Shown piece by piece: positions 49,255 to 58,028 of a stretch of 64,000 nucleotides of DNA. This DNA comes from JANWXD01 sp035575135. GTDB lineage: Bacteria > Acidobacteriota > Terriglobia > Bryobacterales > Bryobacteraceae. The stretch is from positions 53,199 through 117,198 of the forward strand of contig DATLYE010000033.1 in the NCBI GenBank assembly GCA_035575135.1. The letters run 5' to 3'. Each line of letters starts with the position of its first letter. The first letter of the stretch is position 1. Below the pieces are notes generated by a model. It was not told where the DNA came from and searched no databases. It worked only from the letters and a program-made list of their open reading frames with translations. Made by a program: the position numbers and the translations under genes.

Positions 49255-50897
49255 TGGCGGGCGCCGCCCCCGGGGTCGGCGCGGCGAGTTTGATCGTGCT
49301 GGATCCCTCCGGCGGGCGGCGGCGCGTCCCCATTCACACCCTGCCGTTTCGCATCGGGCGGCACGGCGACAACCACCTGGTTTTGCACGACAGCCGCATC
49401 TCTCGCTGGCACGCACGCATCGTCGGGGAGGCGGGCGCCTACGTCATTGAAGATCTGGGCAGCCGCCACGGGCTCTTCGTCAACGGAATCCGGGTCGAGC
49501 GGCAGATGCTGCAGCCGTCGGATCGGATCGAGTTTGGCTTTCCAGACTCCTATCAGCTCCTGTTCGCCGTCGAAGCCGCGGAGATGGAGCGCCGCCTCGA
49601 GCAGGCGCCCGCCGGCGGGCTCAGCCGCCTGCGCTCTCTGGTCGAGGTGGCGCGGGCGCTTGAAGCTTCCCTGACGCCCGATGACGTGCTCGCCGCGCTG
49701 GTCGAGGCGGCCTTGGCCATCACCGGCGCCGAGCGCGGTTTCCTGCTTCTGCGCGGCGCCGAAGGTCTCTCCGTACGCGCGGCCCGGACGCGCTCCGGCG
49801 AACCCCTCGATCCCTCGGAACTTCGCGTTCCCATGAGCGTGATCGAGCGGGCGCTCCGGGAACGGCGCGAGCTGCTGGCCATGGAGTTCGATCCGGCGGG
49901 CGCCGCAGGCCTGCGCCCGGAGCATTCCGTCGCCGAGCTGGAGCTGCGCAGCGTGGTCTGCGTGCCCCTGGTCCGCGTGGGATCCGGCTCCGTACAGGAC
50001 ACGGCCATGCTGTCGGCCGAGCGCGATACGGTCGGGCTCCTGTACATGGACTCCCGCACCGGAGCGGCCGATCTCGGCGGCGGCAACCGCGAGCTGCTTC
50101 ATTCGCTGGCCCTTGAGGCCTCCGTCGTTCTGGAGAACGCGCGGCTCCTCGAGAAGGAGCGCGAGCGCCAGCGCTTCGAGGAAGAGTTGCGCATTGCGCG
50201 CCAAATCCAGGAGAGCCTGCTCCCGCGCCGGCTTCCTCAGACGGGCTGGTTCCGCGCCGCCGGCAAAATGATCCCCTCCCATCAGGTGGGAGGCGATTAC
50301 TTCGACGTCTGGGCTGCCGGCCCGGAATGCTGGGCGGCCGTGGCCGTGGACGTCTCCGGCAAGGGTGTGAGCTCCGCGCTGCTGGCCTCATTGCTCCAGG
50401 GCATCCTGCTGGGCGCAGCGCCCGAGGCCGCCGAACACACGCTGGCGCGCGCCAACCGCTTCCTGGTGGAGCGCACAGGCGGAGAAAAATACGCGACCTT
50501 GTTCTTCTGCACTGTGTCGCGGCAGGGCGAGCTGCGCTGGATCAATGCCGGGCACTGTCCCGCGCTAATCGTGCGCGCTACGGGTGCGGTGGAGCGTCTG
50601 GCCGCCACCTCTGTCCCCGTCGGCATGCTCGAAGAGGCGGACTTCCGCCTCGAGGTGGCGTCTGTCGGGCCGGGCGACATTCTGGTGATTTACTCCGACG
50701 GGCTTTCGGAGGCGCGCGACCCTGAGGGGCGGTTTTTCGGCGAGCGGCGGATCCGCGAGGCCGCCTGCGCCGCCGCTGCCCGGGGAGCCGCGGCGGTGCT
50801 GGAGGCAGTCGAGCGGGCCCTCAGCGAGTTCGTTGCGGGAGCGCCGCAAACCGACGACATCACGCTCCTGGTGCTCGAGACTGCGGAAGCCGGCTAG
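49254..50897 (+). CDS. FHA-GAF-PP2C (SpoIIE/RsbU-type) signalling phosphatase
   Basis: 547-residue soluble protein. FHA domain at about residues 12-100 (RIGR 33-36, Ser50-Arg51-x-His53, Asn77) that should bind phosphothreonine; GAF domain at about 115-270; coiled helix (ENARLLEKERERQRFEEELRIARQIQESLLP) near 285-325; then a SpoIIE-type PP2C phosphatase with GGDYFDVW, AVDVSGKGVSSAL, YSDGLSEARD and TDDITLLVL, keeping the metal-binding Asp residues. It likely dephosphorylates an anti-sigma-factor antagonist. GGAGG is five bases before the ATG. Coupling to a Fur-family regulator hints at a metal or oxidative stress input. Confidence 0.93.
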   Translation: MAGAAPGVGAASLIVLDPSGGRRRVPIHTLPFRIGRHGDNHLVLHDSRISRWHARIVGEAGAYVIEDLGSRHGLFVNGIRVERQMLQPSDRIEFGFPDSYQLLFAVEAAEMERRLEQAPAGGLSRLRSLVEVARALEASLTPDDVLAALVEAALAITGAERGFLLLRGAEGLSVRAARTRSGEPLDPSELRVPMSVIERALRERRELLAMEFDPAGAAGLRPEHSVAELELRSVVCVPLVRVGSGSVQDTAMLSAERDTVGLLYMDSRTGAADLGGGNRELLHSLALEASVVLENARLLEKERERQRFEEELRIARQIQESLLPRRLPQTGWFRAAGKMIPSHQVGGDYFDVWAAGPECWAAVAVDVSGKGVSSALLASLLQGILLGAAPEAAEHTLARANRFLVERTGGEKYATLFFCTVSRQGELRWINAGHCPALIVRATGAVERLAATSVPVGMLEEADFRLEVASVGPGDILVIYSDGLSEARDPEGRFFGERRIREAACAAAARGAAAVLEAVERALSEFVAGAPQTDDITLLVLETAEAG

Positions 50898-50904
50898 CCC
50901 GCAC

Positions 50905-50910
50905 TAGCAT
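50905..50910 (+). promoter_or_regulatory. Possible -10 box of the amidase gene, leaderless arrangement
   Basis: TAGCAT at 50905-50910, six bases (GGAAGC), ATG at 50917. The GGAAG could instead be a close ribosome-binding site, so read-through from the phosphatase gene 19 bases upstream is possible. Confidence 0.3.
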
Positions 50911-50916
50911 GGAAGC

Positions 50917-52323
50917 ATGCTGAACCGGTGGACGCTCGTCGAAATGGCTCAAGCGGTCCGGAAACGCAAAGTCTCACCGCTCGAGTTGCTCGAAGCGCAT
51001 CTCAACCAGATCCATGATCTCAACCCCAAACTCAACGCATTTGTCACCCTCCTGGAGGAGCCGGCGCGGCAGGCGGCGCGCCGACTCGAACAGACGGTGA
51101 TGCGGGCAGACGCGCCGGGGCCGCTTGCGGGAGTGCCCGTAACCGTAAAGGACAGCTTCGATGTGGCCGGCCTCCCCACACTCTGCGGGAGCCGGTTCCG
51201 GCAGGACCACCGCGCCGCATCGGACGCGACGGCGGTGGCGCGCCTGCGCCGGGCGGGCGCCGTCCTGCTCGGCAAAACCAATACGCCCGAGTTCCTCATG
51301 AACTACGAAACCGAAAACCACATCACGGGCCGGACGAACAACCCGTGGGACCCTGACCGCACGCCCGGCGGTTCCAGCGGCGGCGAAGCTGCCGCGATCG
51401 CCTCGTTTTGCTCGGCGGGCGGGATCGGAAGCGACGGCGGGGGTTCGGTGCGCATTCCGGCTCATTTCTCCGGCATCGCCGCCCTGAAGCCCACCCCGGG
51501 ACGGGTCTCGGCCGCGGGCCACTTTCCGGACATCTGCCATCCGGGCGGCCTGCTGGGCGTCGCCGGGCCGATGGCGCGGACCGCGCGCGATCTGCGCCTG
51601 CTGTTCGAGGTGCTCGCGGGCTACGACCCCGAGGATCCGTTTTCGGCCCCGGTGCCGCTGCGCCCGGCCTCACTCGACGGCCTGCGTGCCGGAGTGATGG
51701 AGCAGTTCTACGAAGTGCCGGTGCAGCCGGTGTTGCGCGAAGCCGTCCGGGAGGCTGCCCGGGCGCTCGAGGAACTCGGCTTGAGGGTCGAGGAGTTTCG
51801 CCCGCGAGGACTGGAGCGTTCTCCCAACCTGTGGTGGTTCTTCTTCGGACGGCTGAATGCGCCGCTGATCCGGCAGCTCGTCGGCGACCGCGAAGATCAG
51901 GCGCACTGGACAGGCCTGGAGTTCATGAAGAAGGCCGAAGCCGAGCCGGCGCCCTCGGCGGTCGAGGTGCTCGAGAATCTGGCCGCTCGCGACAAGATGC
52001 GTGCAGCGATGCTGCGGCAGATGGAGGATTACCCGATTCTGCTGCTGCCGCCGTGCGGCGTTCCGGCCTTCCGCCACCGCGAACGGAGGTGGACGACGCC
52101 GTCCAAAGAGATCGGTTTGTTCGAAGCCATGATGCCGGTGACGCCCTGGAATCTGCTCGGCTTCCCGGCCGTGGTGATCCCCTGGAAGCTCAGCCCGGAG
52201 GGGCTGCCGGTCGGGATTCAGCTTGTCGGGCGGCCCTGGGAAGAGGAGATGCTGCTCGAAGCGGCGGTGCGCCTCGAAGAAGTGCGGGGTCCGTTTCCCG
52301 CGCCGCCGGCCTGCCGCTGCTGA
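50917..52323 (+). CDS. Amidase signature family enzyme
   Basis: 468 residues. The Ser-cisSer-Lys triad is present: Lys in VPVTVKDSFDVAG (about residue 77), cis-Ser in GGSSGGEAAAIAS and the nucleophilic Ser in the following GGSVRIPAHFSG region (about residue 178). The order and length fit GatA-like amidases, but there is no GatB or GatC nearby and the central region differs, so a stand-alone amide or fatty-acid-amide hydrolase is more likely. Cytoplasmic, no signal peptide. It may be transcribed with the FHA phosphatase or from its own start-proximal -10 box. Confidence 0.9.
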   Translation: MLNRWTLVEMAQAVRKRKVSPLELLEAHLNQIHDLNPKLNAFVTLLEEPARQAARRLEQTVMRADAPGPLAGVPVTVKDSFDVAGLPTLCGSRFRQDHRAASDATAVARLRRAGAVLLGKTNTPEFLMNYETENHITGRTNNPWDPDRTPGGSSGGEAAAIASFCSAGGIGSDGGGSVRIPAHFSGIAALKPTPGRVSAAGHFPDICHPGGLLGVAGPMARTARDLRLLFEVLAGYDPEDPFSAPVPLRPASLDGLRAGVMEQFYEVPVQPVLREAVREAARALEELGLRVEEFRPRGLERSPNLWWFFFGRLNAPLIRQLVGDREDQAHWTGLEFMKKAEAEPAPSAVEVLENLAARDKMRAAMLRQMEDYPILLLPPCGVPAFRHRERRWTTPSKEIGLFEAMMPVTPWNLLGFPAVVIPWKLSPEGLPVGIQLVGRPWEEEMLLEAAVRLEEVRGPFPAPPACRC

Positions 52324-52349
52324 AGTTCGGACGACTCCGGCCGGAGAAC

Positions 52350-55300
52350 TCAGTCGCCCGGAGCGGGTAAAGGCTCGGGGGCACGGGCGACATCGCGCAC
52401 GGCCACGCGCTCGGTGCGTTCCTCGAGCAGCATGTAAACCACCGGGATGAACACCAGCGTGATGAGCGTCGAAGTGAGCAGGCCGCCGATGACCACGCGA
52501 GCCAGCGGCGCCTGCAACTCGGCGCCCTCGCCGATTCCCAGCGCCATCGGAACCAGACCAAGCACCGTCGTTGCGGTGGTCATCAGAATGGGGCGCAGGC
52601 GACGCCGGCCGGCCGTGAGGACGGCCTCGCGCACTCCCATGCCGTGCTCCCGCCGGAGCAGGTTGGTGTAGTCAATCAGCACGATGGCGTTGTTGACCAC
52701 GATGCCGACCAGCACGATCAGGCCCAGGAACCCCTGAATGTTGAACGTCGTCCCCGTCAGCAGCAGCAGCCCGGCCACACCGATGCCCGCCAGCGGAATC
52801 GAAAACAGGATGATGAAGGGATCACGCAGGGATTCAAACTGCGACGCCATCACCATGTAGACCAGAATGAGGGCGAGGATGGCGGCGAAGGTCAGCTCGC
52901 GGAATGCCTTCTGCTGCTCCTCGTACTCGCCGCCGAAGGTGATCTCATAGCCGGCGGGCTTGGGGATCTGCCGCAGGGCCGGTTCCAGGTCCCGGACGAT
53001 GCTGCCCAGGTCGCGCCCGGCGATGGTGCCGGAGACGGTGACGATGCGCTGCTGATCGGCCCGCGTGATGGCGATGGGTCCTTCCTGGCGGCGAAGACGC
53101 ACGATGCTTTCCGCCGGGATGGTCCGCCCCACCGGCGTGGCAATGGGGATCTGGCCCACTTTGGCGAGGTCCAGGCGGTCCTCCTCCTGGAGCCGGACCA
53201 GGATGTTGTACTCGTCGCCCTCCTGCCGGTACATGGAGGCGCGGCGCCCGCCGATGGCCGTCTCCAGGGTTTCGGCCACGTCGTACACGTTGAGGCCCAT
53301 ACTGGCGGCCTTGGGCCGGTCCACCAGCACGAGCATCTCCGGCAAACCGGGCTGGCGGCTGATCTGCGTCTCGACGACGCCGGGCACGGCGACCATCGCC
53401 TGGCGCACCTGACGCGCGAGCTGGTCCAGAACTTCGAGTTCGTGCCCGCGGATCTCGACGCTCAGCCGGTCGCCTTCGGCCACCCCGGTGCGGGTGACGC
53501 GGCTGACCATGCCGCCGCCCAGGCGCGCGCGCACAATCATCCCCGGCTCCACCTGCAAGCGCGGGCGCAGCGCCGCCAGGATCTGCTGCACGGAACGGTC
53601 GCGTTCTGAACGGGGCACCAGGCTGATGCGCAACTCGCCGGTGTGCTGGCCGCCGCCTCCGCGGAACGGGCTGGTGGCTCCGCTCTCCACCATGATGTGG
53701 CGCGCTTCGGGAACTTCCTGGCGGGCGATGGCGGCGATCCGCTCCATCACCGCGTGCGTGGCGTCCACGTGCGTGCCCGGCTCCAGCTCCACCGTGATGC
53801 GGATTTCGCCTTCATCCACCTCCGGCGTCAGCTCGACGCCGATTTTCGGCCACAGATAGAGCGTCAGCAGCATGGTGGCCCCGCCGAAGGCCAGGATGCT
53901 TTTCGGATGTGCGACCGCCCAGCCGAGGGCGCGCGAGTACGCCTGCGTGATCCCCTCCACGAATGCGGCGGAAAGGCGGCCGAATACCCCGAAGAGGCCG
54001 CGACCGGCGTCCTTGTCGAACCGGGGCAGGAAACGCGAGCACAGCATCGGCACCACGGTGAGCGCCACGATGAGAGAGCACAGCAGCGCGAAGGACACCA
54101 CCCAGGCCAGCTGCTTGAAGGTCTGGGCCGACATGCCGCTCAAAAAGAGCACCGGGACGAAGACGGCCACGGTGGTGAGCGTGGAGGCCGTGATGGCCGT
54201 GGCGACTTCGCGGCTGCCGTGGATGGCCGCTTCGCGGGCGCTCTTGCCTTCCTGGCGGTGGCGAAAGATGTTTTCCAGCACCACGATCGAGTTGTCCACC
54301 AGCATGCCCACGCCCAGGGCCAAAGCCCCGAAGGAGACCACGTTCAGCGTGAAGCCGTTAAAGTACATCAGGGCGAAGGTGGAGATGACGGCGATGGGGA
54401 TGGCCACGCCGATGATCACCGTGCTGGCGAGGCTGCGCAGGAAGAACAGCAGGACGGCAACCGCCAGCAGCGCGCCCAGCGAAGCGGCATTCTGCACGTT
54501 GCGCACCGAGGCCTTGATGAACTCGGCACTGTCCATCGTGGCGGTGATGCGGACGTTGGGGTAATCCCGGTGGATCTGATCAATTTCCTTCCAGACCCCT
54601 TCGGAGACCCGCACCGTATTGGCTCCGGACTGCTTGTAGACGAACAGGCGAACGGCCGGCTGTCCGTCCACGGAGACTTTGTAGCGCTCCTCTTCGTGCG
54701 CGTCCTCCACGACCGCTACGTCCCGGAGGTGGATGGGGATGCCGTTTCGGGTGGTCACCACGAGGTTGCGGATCTGCTCCAGGTTGTCGAACTCGCCCTG
54801 CGTGCGCAGCAGCACCTCGAAGCGGCCTTCGCGCACGGGTCCGACGGGCCGGTTGAGATTCTCCTGGCGGATGATCTCCACCACGCGGGCGACCGAGAGC
54901 TCCAGAGCCCGGAGTTTCTTCAGATCCAGCTTGACGTGAATCTCGCGGCGGAGCCCGCCGCGCACGGTGAACTGCGCCACTCCGGGAACGCGCTCCAGCC
55001 GGTAGCGGACCTGCTTTTCCACGAAGTGGCGCAACTGCTTGGGGTCCATGTCGGAGGCCGCCACGCTGAGAAACATGATGGGGAACTGGGAGACGTCGAA
55101 CTTGAAGATCACCGGGGGGTCCATGTCCTCGGGCAGCGTGGCGCGGCGCCGGTCCAGGCGGGAGCGCAGTTCGTTGGCGGCTTCATCGAGATTGGTGCCG
55201 AAACTGAAGCTCACCCGGATAAAGCTCTGGCCCTCCATCGAGACCGAGGTGATCTCCTCGACGCCCGGCGCGGCGGCGAAGGCCTCCTCGAGCGGGCGGG

Positions 55301-55490
55301 TGACCAGGTTTTCCATCTCCTCGGGCGCCACTCCCGGATAGGTGGCCGAGACGCTCAAGGTCGGGTAGATGACCTCGGGCATCAGATCCACCGGGATGCG
55401 GATGAAGGCGATCGCCCCAAGCAGGATGGCGATCAGGCAGAGCATGAGAGTGGTGACGGGGCGGCGAATGGAGAACTGGGGCAGATTCAC
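52350..55490 (-). CDS. RND multidrug/efflux transporter, AcrB-like
   Basis: 1046 residues, twelve membrane helices and two large periplasmic loops. Start and first helix PQFSIRRPVTTLMLCLIAILLGAIAF are typical. Helix four reads ALGVGMLVDNSIVVLENIFRHR: the first proton-relay Asp is kept and the second, Asp in AcrB, is Asn, as in several non-enterobacterial RND groups. FVPVLFLSG, IPLAGIGVAGLLLLTG and VLTAGRRRLRPILMTTATTVLGLVPMALGIGEGAE are further family signatures. GTG start with TAGGAG eight bases upstream, overlapping the adaptor stop. No outer-membrane channel gene is present here. Confidence 0.95.
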   Translation of the reverse strand: MNLPQFSIRRPVTTLMLCLIAILLGAIAFIRIPVDLMPEVIYPTLSVSATYPGVAPEEMENLVTRPLEEAFAAAPGVEEITSVSMEGQSFIRVSFSFGTNLDEAANELRSRLDRRRATLPEDMDPPVIFKFDVSQFPIMFLSVAASDMDPKQLRHFVEKQVRYRLERVPGVAQFTVRGGLRREIHVKLDLKKLRALELSVARVVEIIRQENLNRPVGPVREGRFEVLLRTQGEFDNLEQIRNLVVTTRNGIPIHLRDVAVVEDAHEEERYKVSVDGQPAVRLFVYKQSGANTVRVSEGVWKEIDQIHRDYPNVRITATMDSAEFIKASVRNVQNAASLGALLAVAVLLFFLRSLASTVIIGVAIPIAVISTFALMYFNGFTLNVVSFGALALGVGMLVDNSIVVLENIFRHRQEGKSAREAAIHGSREVATAITASTLTTVAVFVPVLFLSGMSAQTFKQLAWVVSFALLCSLIVALTVVPMLCSRFLPRFDKDAGRGLFGVFGRLSAAFVEGITQAYSRALGWAVAHPKSILAFGGATMLLTLYLWPKIGVELTPEVDEGEIRITVELEPGTHVDATHAVMERIAAIARQEVPEARHIMVESGATSPFRGGGGQHTGELRISLVPRSERDRSVQQILAALRPRLQVEPGMIVRARLGGGMVSRVTRTGVAEGDRLSVEIRGHELEVLDQLARQVRQAMVAVPGVVETQISRQPGLPEMLVLVDRPKAASMGLNVYDVAETLETAIGGRRASMYRQEGDEYNILVRLQEEDRLDLAKVGQIPIATPVGRTIPAESIVRLRRQEGPIAITRADQQRIVTVSGTIAGRDLGSIVRDLEPALRQIPKPAGYEITFGGEYEEQQKAFRELTFAAILALILVYMVMASQFESLRDPFIILFSIPLAGIGVAGLLLLTGTTFNIQGFLGLIVLVGIVVNNAIVLIDYTNLLRREHGMGVREAVLTAGRRRLRPILMTTATTVLGLVPMALGIGEGAELQAPLARVVIGGLLTSTLITLVFIPVVYMLLEERTERVAVRDVARAPEPLPAPGD

Positions 55491-55501
55491 GGGTCTTGCT
55501 C

Positions 55502-56695
55502 CTAGGTCGAATTGCCGGGGCCGCGGGGCCGCTCCCGGCCGGGGACGACGATGCGGTCGCCTTCGGTGAGCATGGAGGCTCCGCGGCCGACCAGGGTAAT
55601 GCCGGGGGCGAGGTTGGAGAGAACCTCGACGTGATCGCCTTGTGTGAGGCCGGTCTCGATGGGGCGGAAGACGGGGCGGTTGCCGTCCACCAGGTACACT
55701 CCGGGCTGCTGGCCGCGGTAGACCAGGGCCTCACGAGGGATCAGCACGGCCTGGCGCGTGGAGCCCAGGTCGAGTTCGACGCGAGCGAACATCTCGGCCT
55801 TGAGCAGATACTCCGGATTTGCGATTTCAATCTCGATGGTGGCGCTCCGCGTGGCGGCGTCCAGCACGGGGCCGATGCGGGCCACGCGGCCGGAGAAGGT
55901 ACGGTCGCCGAAAGCATCCACGTGGACCACGGCCTGGTTGCCCACGCGAAGTTTGCCGACCTCGCGCTCGGGCACGCTGGCGGCGGTGATCAGCGTACCA
56001 AGGTTGACCAGACGCACGATGGGCGTCGCCGGACTCACCAGGGCTCCCACATCCACATAGCGCTGGGCGATGTGGCCGGTGATCGGGGCGTAGATCTTGG
56101 TCTGGCTCAAACGGATCCGGAGTTCGCGCAGTTCGGCTTCGGCTTGTTCGCCCTGCGCCTGCGCCAGGCGCAGCTGGGCCTGGAAGACCTGGAAACTCGT
56201 GCGGCGGGCCTCCAGGTCCTGCGCGGAGATCAACCCTTCGCGGCGGAGCTCTTCGGCCCGCGCCAGTTCGGCTTTGGCGTTGGAGAGTTCGGCTTCGCGC
56301 TGGGCGCGGGCGGCGCGCGCCACCGCCAGGGCGGCCTCCGCGCGGTTGACCTGCTGCTGGAGCTCGTCGTCTTCGAGTTCCGCAATCAGCGCACCGCTGC
56401 GCACCAGGTCGCCGACGTTGACATAGATGCGCTCGACACGGCCGGTAGCCTTAGGCGTGACGTCCACAGTCTCCTTGGGTTTGAGGGCGCCGGTGAGCAG
56501 GAGTTTCTCGCGGACAGGTCCGGTGAGCGAGCGCGTGAGGCTCACCGTGACCTGGCGAACCATGAGCCCGCGCGCGGCTCTTGGCGGAGAAGCGGCCTTG
56601 GGAGGCGCGGCCGGGCGGAGTTTCCACACCGCAAGTGCGATAATGGCAATCGCCGCAACCAGATACATCCAGCGCCGGGAATTGGTGCGTGCCAC
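55502..56695 (-). CDS. RND efflux periplasmic adaptor (membrane fusion protein)
   Basis: 397 residues: N-terminal membrane anchor (about residues 10-25), then the lipoyl half, a long coiled-coil hairpin (QQQVNRAEAALAVARAARAQREAEL ... RLAQAQGEQAEAELRELRIRL), the second lipoyl half (YAPITGHIAQRYVDVGALV), a beta-barrel and a membrane-proximal domain. It links the RND pump to an outer-membrane channel. The start is GTG at 56695; a TTG-initiated extension upstream is rejected because TACAAT at 56710-56705 lies inside it. The pump gene follows by 11 bases. Confidence 0.93.
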   Translation of the reverse strand: MARTNSRRWMYLVAAIAIIALAVWKLRPAAPPKAASPPRAARGLMVRQVTVSLTRSLTGPVREKLLLTGALKPKETVDVTPKATGRVERIYVNVGDLVRSGALIAELEDDELQQQVNRAEAALAVARAARAQREAELSNAKAELARAEELRREGLISAQDLEARRTSFQVFQAQLRLAQAQGEQAEAELRELRIRLSQTKIYAPITGHIAQRYVDVGALVSPATPIVRLVNLGTLITAASVPEREVGKLRVGNQAVVHVDAFGDRTFSGRVARIGPVLDAATRSATIEIEIANPEYLLKAEMFARVELDLGSTRQAVLIPREALVYRGQQPGVYLVDGNRPVFRPIETGLTQGDHVEVLSNLAPGITLVGRGASMLTEGDRIVVPGRERPRGPGNST

Positions 56696-56704
56696 GTTGG
56701 TCTT

Positions 56705-56710
56705 ATTGTA
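56705..56710 (-). promoter_or_regulatory. -10 box of the efflux operon
   Basis: TACAAT on the minus strand at 56710-56705, nine bases before the GTG at 56695; the leader would be at most about three bases. No ribosome-binding site is visible. Confidence 0.38.
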
Positions 56711-56774
56711 CGGCGGCTTCGCCGCCGGCTGAGCCGGCCCTCCATCAAGCAAGGCGAGCGCGCCGCCGCCGAGG

Positions 56775-57902
56775 TTACGCCTGGCGCCGTGCTCCGAGCA
56801 GGCGCAAGGCGAGATTTTGGAACAGGCGGCGCCGGGGGTTGGAAAGAAACATCCAGTCGAGCAGGCGGGCCGAGGCCGGGGAGTGGCCGCCTCCGGAGGA
56901 GACTAGCTGGAGCAGCGCCTCCCGTGGATTCTCCCGAAACCAGTCTACCATCGCCGTCTGGTGGACGCAGGAAACGGTGCAGTAGGGGGCGCAGGGCTTC
57001 CGGGTGTGATATTCGCGTTCCAGATGAGCGCGGGTGTACTCCTCGAGCGGGATGCCCGGATAACCGCGCTGCTGCGAGCACCAGTGCACCAGGCCGTCCT
57101 CGCACACGTAGAGGTAGCGGCTGCCGGCGCGGCAGTGCCAGTGGTTGGGAAGGCCGCGAATCAGGTTTTTCTGGAAGCGGTCATAGTGGGCGAAAGAATA
57201 AAGGGACTTGCCGAGCTCCAGGATCTGCTCGTAGACCTGGCGCTCGCGCGGCGTCAGGGGCTGCACGTGTCCGCCGGGGGCGTGGAGGAGTCCGACGGTG
57301 GCGGTAAAGCCGAGCTGACGCGCGCGACGCGCGATCGCCAAAGCGTCCTCCGGGTTGGGCATTCCGCCGCCGAGCACCGAGTTCACGGTCACGGCAAACT
57401 CCGCGTAGCGGGCCAGCCATTCGAGCTTCTGGTCCAGCACCTTGAGGCTCTTCATGGAGACGCCATCGGGCCGGACGTTATCTATGCTGATCTGGAGGTA
57501 ATCCAGGCCGGCACGGTTGAGTCTCCGGATGCGCTCCGGCGCCAGCAGGTAGCCGTTGGTGATCACGGTGGCGAGAATGCCGCGGCGGCGGATATGGCGG
57601 ATGAGGGCGTCGAGTTCGGGGTGGAGCAGCGGCTCGCCCCCGCTCAGGGTGATGATGGTGGCGCCGAGGGACGCCAGCAGATCCACGCGCCGGAACAGCG
57701 TTTCGACCGGCACCGGCGGCGAGAAGTCGTCATACTCGTTGCAGTAGGCGCAGGCGAGGTTGCAGCGCCGGATGGGGATGAGATGGACGACGATGGGATG
57801 CCGCGGCAAGGCCATCGCCCGGGCAAACATGCGCGCTTCGCGCCACCGGCGTCCGGCGCCGCGGAGTTTGCGGCGGACCAGCACAGCCAGGAGAGCCCTC
57901 AT
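56775..57902 (-). CDS. Radical SAM protein with SPASM-like C-terminal cysteines
   Basis: 375 residues. The radical SAM motif is CNLACAYCNEY near residue 47; SGGEP (residues 95-99) binds SAM's amino group. The C-terminal half has further cysteines (HWHCRAGSRYLYVCEDGLVHWCSQQRG and KPCAPYCTVSCVHQ), as in SPASM/twitch-type auxiliary-cluster proteins. A basic N-terminus of about 30 residues precedes the core. It may modify a peptide or lipid head group, in the style of HpnH-like or MoaA-like enzymes, but no substrate gene is next to it. It lies 79 bases from the efflux adaptor gene on the same strand. Confidence 0.9.
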   Translation of the reverse strand: MRALLAVLVRRKLRGAGRRWREARMFARAMALPRHPIVVHLIPIRRCNLACAYCNEYDDFSPPVPVETLFRRVDLLASLGATIITLSGGEPLLHPELDALIRHIRRRGILATVITNGYLLAPERIRRLNRAGLDYLQISIDNVRPDGVSMKSLKVLDQKLEWLARYAEFAVTVNSVLGGGMPNPEDALAIARRARQLGFTATVGLLHAPGGHVQPLTPRERQVYEQILELGKSLYSFAHYDRFQKNLIRGLPNHWHCRAGSRYLYVCEDGLVHWCSQQRGYPGIPLEEYTRAHLEREYHTRKPCAPYCTVSCVHQTAMVDWFRENPREALLQLVSSGGGHSPASARLLDWMFLSNPRRRLFQNLALRLLGARRQA

Positions 57903-58028
57903 GGCGCCTCACCCGCCCCTCTGAGTCATGCGCGCGAGAATTTCGGCACTCGGCCGTGCGCCTTGCATTCACACTAGCACAGGCAAGCGCCGCCCGGCTC
58001 CTGCGGGCGTGCCGCTGCACCGCTCCGG

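Noticed and set aside
53643..55505. 620-codon plus-strand open frame opposite the RND pump
   Set aside because: Shadow of a clear AcrB-like gene; extreme Gly/Glu/His content and no domain.
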